DNA of 35,901 nucleotides from an uncultured Prevotellaceae bacterium. Lineage in GTDB: Bacteria; Bacteroidota; Bacteroidia; Bacteroidales; Muribaculaceae. Below, piece by piece: positions 7,559-14,327 of this stretch. The stretch is from positions 1 through 35,901 of the forward strand of contig ONIY01000017.1 in NCBI GenBank assembly GCA_900318065.1, in the 5' to 3' direction. Below the pieces are notes generated by a model that made no database searches, had not been told where the DNA came from, and saw nothing but the letters and a program-made list of their open reading frames with translations. How positions within the stretch are numbered: the stretch's first letter is position 1; the number at the start of each line of letters is the position of its first letter. A program made the translations under genes and the position numbers.

Positions 7559-10204
7559 ATGCGATATATTAAGGTACTCCTACTCTTCCTCTCGATATAT
7601 GTGACGGGCTTTGCTTGGGCACAGGCTCAAGAATCCTACACGGTGAACGACACAATCTTCAACCCACGACTGACGTTCAACGGCGTGCCCACCAAGTATG
7701 AGATTGCAGGCATCAAAGTGAGCGGTGTCGATAACTATGAGGACTATATCATCATAGGTTACTCAGGGCTGTCGATAGGTCAGCGTGTAGACATTCCTGG
7801 AAGCGACTTGCGCAACGCCGCCAAGCGCTTCTGGCGCCAAGGCCTTTTCTCTAAGGTGCAAATCAAGGTGGAGAAGATCTACGGCGACAAGGCATGGCTC
7901 GAGTTTGTGCTCCGCCAGCAGCCACGCATCTCCAAGATCAACTACTTGGGCATGAAGAAGGGAGAGCAAAAGGATATCGTGGAGCGACTGGGCAACCTCG
8001 TGGGTAACCAAATCACTCCTAATATCGCAAGCCGCATCGAGCAGATTATCGAGAAATACTACGCCAGCAAGGGATTTGAGAAGGCCACTTGCAAAGTGAA
8101 TCAGCAAGAAGACCTGAGCAAGCAGAACGAGGTGATTGTCGACGTGGTTGTCAACAAAAACGAGAAAATCAAGGTCCACAAGATATATATCGAGGGCAAC
8201 GAGGTGCTGAGCGACCGCGCCATCAAGCAAGCCATGAAGAAGACCAACGAAGGTGGCCTCTTGAATGTGCTCAAATGGTTCAGCCAGAAGAAATTTGTGC
8301 GCTCCGACTACGAGGACGATAAGCAGCGCATCATCGACAAGTATAACGAGAAAGGCTACCGTGATGCCGTGATTGTGTGGGACAGCGTAGCCACCTATAA
8401 CGAGAAGGCCGTCGACGTCTACCTCAAGGTTGACGAGGGAAAGAAATACTATATCTCTAATGTGTCGTGGGTGGGCAACACCGTCTATCCCACTGCCGTG
8501 CTCAACGAAATCCTGGGCATTGAGAAAGGCGACGTCTATAACCAGAAACTACTGAACAAGCGCACCACCGAGGACGATGATGCCGTTTCTAACCTGTACA
8601 TGAACAACGGTTATCTGTTCTTCCAGCTCGTCCCCACCGAGACACGCATCGAGGGCGACTCCATCGACATTGAGATGCGACTCTACGAGGGCAAGCAGGC
8701 ACGCATCAACAGGGTGGTCATCAACGGTAACGACCGCCTCTATGAGAAGGTAGTGCGCCGCGAGCTGCGCGTGCGCCCTGGCGACCTGTTCAGCAAGGAA
8801 GACCTCGTGCGCTCGGCACGTGAGATTGCCCAGACGGGACACTTCGACCCCGAGAAGATGGACATTCGCCCCGAGCCCAACGAGGAGGACGGCACCGTTG
8901 ACATCATCCTGAACCTGGAGTCGAAGGCCAACGACCAGATCGAGGTGTCGGCAGGTTGGGGACAGACGGGTATCATTGGTAAAGTGACCCTCAAGTTCAC
9001 CAATTTCTCCATCAAGAACCTGTTCCACCCGTCGTCCTACAAGGGCATCATCCCGCAAGGCGATGGACAGACGTTCTCGATCAGCGCCCAGACCAATGCC
9101 AAGTACTATCAGGCCTACAGCATCTCGTTTGTCGACCCCTGGTTTGGCGGCAAGCGTCCTAATACCCTGTCGGTGTCGGCATTCTACAGCCGCACCACTG
9201 GTATCAACTCGTCTTATTACACCAGCCAGTACCAGAACTACTATCTCAACACCCTGTACAACGGCATGTATAACGGTTACAACGGCTACAACAACTACTA
9301 CGGCAACAACTACTATGAGAACGCCTACGACCCAGACAAATATCTGCAGATGGCAGGTGTGACAATAGGTTTTGGTAAGCGCCTCAAGTGGCCCGACGAC
9401 TACTTCACCCTCATGGCCGACCTGAGCTACCAGTGGTACAGCCTCAAGAACTGGGAATACCTCTACTACATGAAGAATGGTGTGAGCAACTCTATCGTGC
9501 TGGGCTTGACACTTGCCCGCAACAGTATCGACAACCCGCTCTACACACGTCGCGGTAGCTCGTTCACCCTGTCGTTCCACACCACACCTCCTGCCAGCCT
9601 CTTTGGCAAGAAGAACTGGAAGGCATTGAGCGAGTCTAACACCGACGCTGCCAAGAAAGAACTCTATCACTGGATTGAGTACTGGAAACTCAAGTTCCAG
9701 GCCAAGACCTATACCCCACTCACCGACCCCAATGGCCGCTGGACCCTCGTGCTCATGTCACGTGCCGACATTGGCCTGTTGGGCAGCTGGAACCGCCACA
9801 TCAAGTCGCCATTTGAGACCTTCTATGTGGGTGGTGACGGCATGAGTGGTAGCGCCACCTATGCCACCGAGGCGATTGCCCTGCGTGGTTATGAGAACGG
9901 TGCCTTCACTCCCTACGGACAAGAGAGCTATGCCTACGCCCGCTATGTGATGGAGCTCCACTTCCCACTGATGCTCTCCACCAGTGCCACCATCTATCCA
10001 TTGCTCTTTGTCGAGGCCGGTAATGCCTGGACAAGCGTGAAGAAGTTCAACCCATTTGACTTGAAGCGCTCGGCTGGTGTGGGTGTTCGCATCTACCTGC
10101 CAATGATTGGCATGATGGGTATCGACTGGGGTTATGGCTTCGACAGAGTGGATGGCAACAAGGGTGGCAGCAACTTCCACTTCGTCCTGGGACAGGAGTT
10201 CTAA
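7559..10204 (+). CDS. bamA: BamA outer-membrane assembly factor
   Basis: 881 aa. Signal peptide 1-24, POTRA repeats to about residue 440 (for example KVHKIYIEGNEVLSDRAIKQ and ARINRVVINGNDRLYEKVVR), then a C-terminal 16-strand Omp85 barrel from about 470 ending in Phe. The LRGYENG segment corresponds to the conserved (V/L)RG(F/Y) motif on barrel loop L6. BamA folds and inserts outer-membrane proteins. A Tyr/Asn/Gly-rich insert (about residues 560-590, DNA 9240-9330) is probably an extracellular loop. It is followed by skp genes, whose products deliver clients to this machine. Confidence 0.95.
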   Translation: MRYIKVLLLFLSIYVTGFAWAQAQESYTVNDTIFNPRLTFNGVPTKYEIAGIKVSGVDNYEDYIIIGYSGLSIGQRVDIPGSDLRNAAKRFWRQGLFSKVQIKVEKIYGDKAWLEFVLRQQPRISKINYLGMKKGEQKDIVERLGNLVGNQITPNIASRIEQIIEKYYASKGFEKATCKVNQQEDLSKQNEVIVDVVVNKNEKIKVHKIYIEGNEVLSDRAIKQAMKKTNEGGLLNVLKWFSQKKFVRSDYEDDKQRIIDKYNEKGYRDAVIVWDSVATYNEKAVDVYLKVDEGKKYYISNVSWVGNTVYPTAVLNEILGIEKGDVYNQKLLNKRTTEDDDAVSNLYMNNGYLFFQLVPTETRIEGDSIDIEMRLYEGKQARINRVVINGNDRLYEKVVRRELRVRPGDLFSKEDLVRSAREIAQTGHFDPEKMDIRPEPNEEDGTVDIILNLESKANDQIEVSAGWGQTGIIGKVTLKFTNFSIKNLFHPSSYKGIIPQGDGQTFSISAQTNAKYYQAYSISFVDPWFGGKRPNTLSVSAFYSRTTGINSSYYTSQYQNYYLNTLYNGMYNGYNGYNNYYGNNYYENAYDPDKYLQMAGVTIGFGKRLKWPDDYFTLMADLSYQWYSLKNWEYLYYMKNGVSNSIVLGLTLARNSIDNPLYTRRGSSFTLSFHTTPPASLFGKKNWKALSESNTDAAKKELYHWIEYWKLKFQAKTYTPLTDPNGRWTLVLMSRADIGLLGSWNRHIKSPFETFYVGGDGMSGSATYATEAIALRGYENGAFTPYGQESYAYARYVMELHFPLMLSTSATIYPLLFVEAGNAWTSVKKFNPFDLKRSAGVGVRIYLPMIGMMGIDWGYGFDRVDGNKGGSNFHFVLGQEF

Positions 10205-10297
10205 GCACACATTGCTAGCCTAGATTAAACTTTCAACACAATTGATAGTCAAAAACAAGCACAATATTAACAATTTTAGATACACATAAAGAACAAA

Positions 10298-10813
10298 ATG
10301 AAAAAAATCGCATTATTAATTGTGGCTATGGTGGCTTGCATGTCATCGGCCAATGCTCAAAAGTTTGCGCTCGTAGACATGGAGTATATCCTCAAGAATA
10401 TCCCTGCCTATGAGATGGCCAACGAGCAGCTCAACCAGGTGTCGCAACGCTGGCAACGCGAGGTGGAAGACCTCAAGAAGGCTGCCGACGTGATGTACAA
10501 GAACTATCAAAGCGACAAGGTGTTCCTTACCGACGACCAAATCAAGAAAAAAGAGGAAGAGATTGTTGCCAAGGAGAAAGAGGCTTCACAACTCAACTAC
10601 AAGTACTTTGGTCCTCAGGGAGAGCTCTTCAAGAAGCGTCAGTCGCTCATGAAGCCCATTCAAGACGATGTGTATAACGCAGTAAAGAAGGTGAGCGAGG
10701 AACGTGGACTCCAGGTAATCTTCGACCGCGCCTCCTCACAGAGCATTGTCTTTGCCTCACCCAACATCGACATCAGCAACCAGGTGCTCGAGAAACTGGG
10801 ATACTCTAAGTAG
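10298..10813 (+). CDS. skp: Skp/OmpH periplasmic chaperone 1
   Basis: 171 aa. Signal peptide ending ANA|Q, then the OmpH start KFALVDMEYILKNIPAYEMA, a long charged coiled coil (about 45-115) and a short C-terminal beta region (GLQVIFDRASSQSIVFASPN). Skp-like proteins hold unfolded outer-membrane proteins in a trimeric cavity on the way to BamA, encoded 93 bp upstream. First of three non-identical paralogues in a row. Confidence 0.9.
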   Translation: MKKIALLIVAMVACMSSANAQKFALVDMEYILKNIPAYEMANEQLNQVSQRWQREVEDLKKAADVMYKNYQSDKVFLTDDQIKKKEEEIVAKEKEASQLNYKYFGPQGELFKKRQSLMKPIQDDVYNAVKKVSEERGLQVIFDRASSQSIVFASPNIDISNQVLEKLGYSK

Positions 10814-10990
10814 TTTTCAGTAGTCAGTTTTCAGTAGTCAGTTGTCAGTAGTCAGTTGTCAGTAGTCAGTTGTCAGTCTTTGGCGCTATTCTACTACTAA
10901 ACTATTCAACTGCTTTACTACTCTACTACTTTACTACTCTACTGCTTTACTACTCTACTACTTTACTATTCAACTACTCAACTATTTCAC
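10814..10990 (+). repeat. Degenerate tandem repeat tract after skp1
   Basis: Begins at the base after the skp stop codon. Part one (10814-10877) repeats TCAGTAGTCAGTT(T/G) about every 10 nt. Part two (10891-10990) is a pyrimidine-rich 7-8 nt repeat of the type CTACT(A/G)CTTTA. No coding potential. The first part reappears, oriented the same way relative to its upstream gene, at 33775-33835. Confidence 0.85.
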
Positions 10991-11038
10991 TTTTTCATCT
11001 GTAAACTTTAATTTTAATAAATAACCAATTAATTGATT

Positions 11039-11542
11039 ATGTTTAAGAAAATCCTACTCGCAGTCCTCGTGGCTGCCCCTATGTGCCTGAGCGCACAGAC
11101 TCTTAAGTTTGGTACAGTTAACCCAACCGAAATCTTCAATGTTATGCCCGATGTTGCTACTGCCAACAATACGCTGAAGACATTGCAAGAGAAATATGAG
11201 GCTCAAGCCAAGCCATTACAGGAAGAGTTGACCAAGAAGATTAATGAATACCAAGAGCTGGAGAAGAACAAAGCTGCACAAGCTACGCTCGATGCTAAGC
11301 AAAAGGAGTTTGAAGACCTGAAGACTCGCTATGACAACTTCATGCAGACTGCACAGAAGGACATGTCGCAGCAGCAAGAGACCCTTCTCGCTCCCATCCA
11401 GCAAAAGCTGATGAATGCCATTCAGGCAGTGGGTGCCGAGGGCGGTTATGCTGGCATTCTTGACAGCGCTACTCTACTCTACAAGGGCAACAACATCGAG
11501 GATGTTTCGTCCAAGGTGAAAGCTAAATTAGGTATTAAGTAA
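11039..11542 (+). CDS. Skp/OmpH periplasmic chaperone 2
   Basis: 167 aa from the ATG at 11039; a TTG two codons earlier is unlikely. Signal peptide ends LSAQ, then KFGTVNPTEIFNVMPDVATA (OmpH core start), a Lys/Glu/Gln coiled coil (about 45-120) and GGYAGILDSATLLYKGN as the closing beta part. Same role as the preceding gene is expected. A strong terminator follows, so this gene probably ends the bamA operon. Confidence 0.88.
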   Translation: MFKKILLAVLVAAPMCLSAQTLKFGTVNPTEIFNVMPDVATANNTLKTLQEKYEAQAKPLQEELTKKINEYQELEKNKAAQATLDAKQKEFEDLKTRYDNFMQTAQKDMSQQQETLLAPIQQKLMNAIQAVGAEGGYAGILDSATLLYKGNNIEDVSSKVKAKLGIK

Positions 11543-11564
11543 GTAATCGTTACATATTTTTGTG

Positions 11565-11609
11565 TTTCGGTCTGAGAAGGGCTTTCCCGTCTCAGACCGA
11601 AGTTTTTTT
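11565..11609 (+). terminator. Strong intrinsic terminator after skp2
   Basis: A perfect 12-bp stem, TTCGGTCTGAGA (11566-11577) with TCTCAGACCGAA (11590-11601), plus an inner GGG/CCC pairing, is followed by seven T. It closes the plus-strand envelope operon. Confidence 0.93.
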
Positions 11610-11621
11610 CTCTCGATAATG

Positions 11622-11653
11622 TGTGCTGTTGTGACAAAAAAGTGCTACCTTTG
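11622..11653 (+). promoter_or_regulatory. Promoter of skp3
   Basis: TACCTTTG at 11646-11653 matches the -7 consensus; TGTG at 11622-11625 is a one-mismatch -33 box at 20-nt spacing. It sits between the terminator and the ATG at 11685, so the third skp gene has its own promoter. Confidence 0.65.
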
Positions 11654-11684
11654 CAGTATTACAACACACTAAAACTATTGAACG

Positions 11685-12197
11685 ATGAAAATAAACCGAC
11701 TCTTAATGCTTGTGCTGGCTATTGTGCCACTGGCAATGGCAGCACAGGTGAAGATTGCAACAGTAGATGTGCAGGCAATTTTCAATGCCATGCCCGAGAC
11801 TAAGACGGCTGCCGAAACGCTCGAGAACGCCTCTAAGCAGTACAAGGCCGAATATGAGATGATGCAAGCGGAGTTCAACAGCAAGTATGAGGCCTATCAG
11901 GCAATGACAGCCAGCAAAGATGTGCCGCAAACCATCCGCGACCGCCGCATCCGCGAGATACAGGACGGAGACCGCGAGATTGAGGCATTCCTCGAGAAGA
12001 GCAAGAGCTTGCTCAACGAGCAGAAGCACGCCCTCGAGGCTCCCATCTATGACAAGATCCAGCAAGCCATCAAGCAAGTGGGCGACGCCGGCGGCTACAC
12101 CTATATAATAGATGTGTCGAAGACACCAGTAGTCTACTCCGGCCCCACCGCCATCGACCTCACCACAACAGTGAAGAAAACACTGGGAATAGAGTAA
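11685..12197 (+). CDS. Skp/OmpH periplasmic chaperone 3
   Basis: 170 aa. Signal peptide (LAMAAQ), OmpH core KIATVDVQAIFNAMPETKTA, coiled coil about 45-120 and GGYTYIIDVSKTPVVYSGP near the end. It is closer to the second paralogue (shared I/VFN-MP start and GGY-ILD/IID end) than to the first. It has a separate promoter, so the paralogues may be differentially expressed. The gene is followed immediately by a three-part tandem repeat. Confidence 0.88.
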   Translation: MKINRLLMLVLAIVPLAMAAQVKIATVDVQAIFNAMPETKTAAETLENASKQYKAEYEMMQAEFNSKYEAYQAMTASKDVPQTIRDRRIREIQDGDREIEAFLEKSKSLLNEQKHALEAPIYDKIQQAIKQVGDAGGYTYIIDVSKTPVVYSGPTAIDLTTTVKKTLGIE

Positions 12198-12377
12198 AAA
12201 GGACGAAGGACGAAGGACGAAGGACAAAGGACGAAGGACAAAGAGCTCGACTGCTCGACTGCTCGACTGCTCGACCGCTCGACCGCTCGACCGCTCGACC
12301 GCTCGTTCTCCCATCCCCGATTCCCGACCTCCCATCCCCGATCTCCCATCTCCCATCCCCGATCCCCCATCCCCCAA
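12198..12377 (+). repeat. Three-part microsatellite between skp3 and vsr
   Basis: Directly after the stop codon: 12198-12245 is a 7-nt repeat GGACGAA/GGACAAA; 12246-12305 an 8-nt repeat CTCGACTG turning into CTCGACCG; 12306-12377 a C-rich repeat of TCCCATC/CCCGATC type. It ends 11 nt before the vsr ATG. All frames read as artefactual repeats, so I treat it as noncoding. Confidence 0.92.
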
Positions 12378-12388
12378 AAAAGACAACC

Positions 12389-12904
12389 ATGGCCGACAAG
12401 ATGACTGCCGAGCAGCGACATCGCTGCATGAGCAACATCAAGAGCAAGAACACCAAGCCCGAGATGATTGTTCGCCGGTGGCTGTGGCACGAAGGCTATC
12501 GCTATCGCCTAAACGTGAAACAGCTGCCTGGTCGCCCCGATATTGTCTTGCCCAAGTACAGCACAGTAATCTTTGTGAATGGCTGCTTCTGGCACGCTCA
12601 CGAGGGCTGCGACAAGTACCGCCTGCCATCGACCAATGTCGACTTCTGGGCTCAGAAGTTCCAGCGCAACAAGAGCCGCGACGAGCGCAACTACAGGCTG
12701 CTGCACAAGATGGGATGGTATGTGCTTGTGGTGTGGGAATGCCAGCTCGAGAAATCGCGCCGCCACGACACTCTCCTGGCCCTCTCAAGGCGGTTGAGCC
12801 AGATATACCTCGACACGCACAACGCCCGGCTCTACACGCCCTCGCTCGATGAAGAGGCCACAATACAACAAGCCGCCGAGCCACTGGTGCCCTACGGCGA
12901 GTAA
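12389..12904 (+). CDS. vsr: Very short patch repair endonuclease Vsr
   Basis: 171 aa, usual length about 140-160. Vsr nicks 5' of the T in T:G mismatches that arise by deamination of 5-methylcytosine. Motifs are complete: MSNIKSKNTKPE N-terminus, LPGRPDIVLP with catalytic Asp51, FVNGCFWHAH with Cys66, His69 and His71, then Cys74 and VVWECQ with Cys118 as the other zinc ligand. Vsr is normally paired with a C5-cytosine methyltransferase, but none is in this window. The upstream side is a microsatellite and the downstream gene is convergent, consistent with an inserted solitary gene. Confidence 0.93.
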   Translation: MADKMTAEQRHRCMSNIKSKNTKPEMIVRRWLWHEGYRYRLNVKQLPGRPDIVLPKYSTVIFVNGCFWHAHEGCDKYRLPSTNVDFWAQKFQRNKSRDERNYRLLHKMGWYVLVVWECQLEKSRRHDTLLALSRRLSQIYLDTHNARLYTPSLDEEATIQQAAEPLVPYGE

Positions 12905-12941
12905 ATAATAACGGTGAATAAAAAGGAATTATCGCTCCAGC

Positions 12942-14327
12942 CTAATATTGCTGGCTGGGATTGACCACGTAGCTTTTTCTTTTCACAGGCACGGGAACCT
13001 GAGTGGTGGTGCCTTTCTCTTGTCGTGCTCGTGCTGCAGGCACCTGGCGATAATCGCTGCCAGCATGGCCCGAGTAGTTGGCTGGCGGGTAGCTTGCTGG
13101 TGTGTAGCTGGCAGGACGTGGCGAGTCGTTATAGGCGATGCTCACGCTTCGGCGTCTCGACACTGGTGCTTCATCGATGGGTTCGATTACAGCAGGCGCA
13201 AGATGCGGCTGGTAGTCTTCCTTGCTCTCACCAGGCTGCACCTCGTCGCGCACGGCATAGAGCTCGCGGTCATGACTGGCGATGCGGTCGCGGTTGCGCC
13301 TGTAGCTGTAGACATACTGCGCTGGCAGTGTCAGGGCATAAGGATGAATATTGCCCGGTATCACATCGTTGCGGTACTGAGGGTTGAGGAAACGGAGCTC
13401 GTCGATGGGGATATTTAGCACTTGAGCAACCTGGTTCAGGTTCACTCGCTTGTCCACCATAACGCTGTCAACGTCGAGGCGCCTGCGTGCTGGTGCCGAC
13501 CCTATGTTGTGCTCACGGTGGAAGGCCATCACATAGTTGGTGGCGATAAAGGCAGGCACATAGCCGCGAGTGTTGCGCGGCAGGAAGTTATAGATGTCCC
13601 AGAAGCCGGGATGCGACACGCCATTAACCTCGGCCCTTCTCACTGCCTTGTTCACATTGCTTGGCTCGCAGTAGTAGGCTGCGATAGCAAGCATCCAGTC
13701 GCCATAGGTGTCGTGGAGTTTCTTCAGATAGGTAGCAGCGGCATAGCTTGCCTTCACGGGGTCGCGGCGCTCGTCGACGAGAGAGTTCACCTCAAGGCCA
13801 TGCCCCTTGGCAGTGAGCACCATGAAGTGCCACAAGCCACCGGCGCCAGCAGGCGACACGGCATTAGCATCGAGTGCCGACCCCGCCAGTGGAACACACC
13901 TCAAGGCCCTGGGCAACCGCCTGCTGCCTATCGCCCTGTCAAAATAGGGCATATAGAAGGTGCACATTCCCAGCATTTGAGCCACGAGAGTGCGCTTGCG
14001 CTGCAGGTAATACTCAATGTACTTCTTCACGATGGGGTTGAAAGTCATCTCAACCCCCATCTGTCGCGACAGGCTGTTGAGACGGTCGCGGTACACATTG
14101 TCGGTCGCGAGCACATTGCTGTGGTTATTGTCAACAATGGCAAAGTTCTGGAGATACCAGTTGGCAGCCATCGCCCTGCTGCCAGTCTCGAGACTGGCGG
14201 GATAGACGATGTTGTTGTCATTGATAGATTCCTTAATCGACAACGAGTGGCGGGCATTTTGCGCTATTCCACAAAATGCCGAACTCACTATCATTGCCGT
14301 TATTAAAAGAATCTTATTGGTTCTCAT
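12942..14327 (-). CDS. MltD-like protein lacking the catalytic Glu, no LysM
   Basis: 461 aa, third of three tandem MltD paralogues. Signal peptide (CGIAQ), then the MltD N-terminal region and an SLT (GH23-like) domain at about 110-270. Where the active paralogue has PIIESAL, this one reads PLAGSAL (Gly149, codon GGG), so the catalytic acid is gone. Motif II is GLWHFMVLTAK instead of GLWQFMPSTAK and motif III is AYYCEPSNVNKA instead of AYNCGPGNVNKA. The C-terminal third is Pro/Arg-rich without LysM. The ATG overlaps the upstream stop by one base (TAATG), implying translational coupling. Probably a non-enzymatic peptidoglycan-binding or scaffold protein. Confidence 0.85.
   Translation of the reverse strand: MRTNKILLITAMIVSSAFCGIAQNARHSLSIKESINDNNIVYPASLETGSRAMAANWYLQNFAIVDNNHSNVLATDNVYRDRLNSLSRQMGVEMTFNPIVKKYIEYYLQRKRTLVAQMLGMCTFYMPYFDRAIGSRRLPRALRCVPLAGSALDANAVSPAGAGGLWHFMVLTAKGHGLEVNSLVDERRDPVKASYAAATYLKKLHDTYGDWMLAIAAYYCEPSNVNKAVRRAEVNGVSHPGFWDIYNFLPRNTRGYVPAFIATNYVMAFHREHNIGSAPARRRLDVDSVMVDKRVNLNQVAQVLNIPIDELRFLNPQYRNDVIPGNIHPYALTLPAQYVYSYRRNRDRIASHDRELYAVRDEVQPGESKEDYQPHLAPAVIEPIDEAPVSRRRSVSIAYNDSPRPASYTPASYPPANYSGHAGSDYRQVPAARARQEKGTTTQVPVPVKRKSYVVNPSQQY

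Noticed and set aside
12134-12490. Overlapping minus-strand frames rich in SSGRAVE and MGDRGWE repeats
   Set aside because: All come from the microsatellite 12198-12377 read in several frames.
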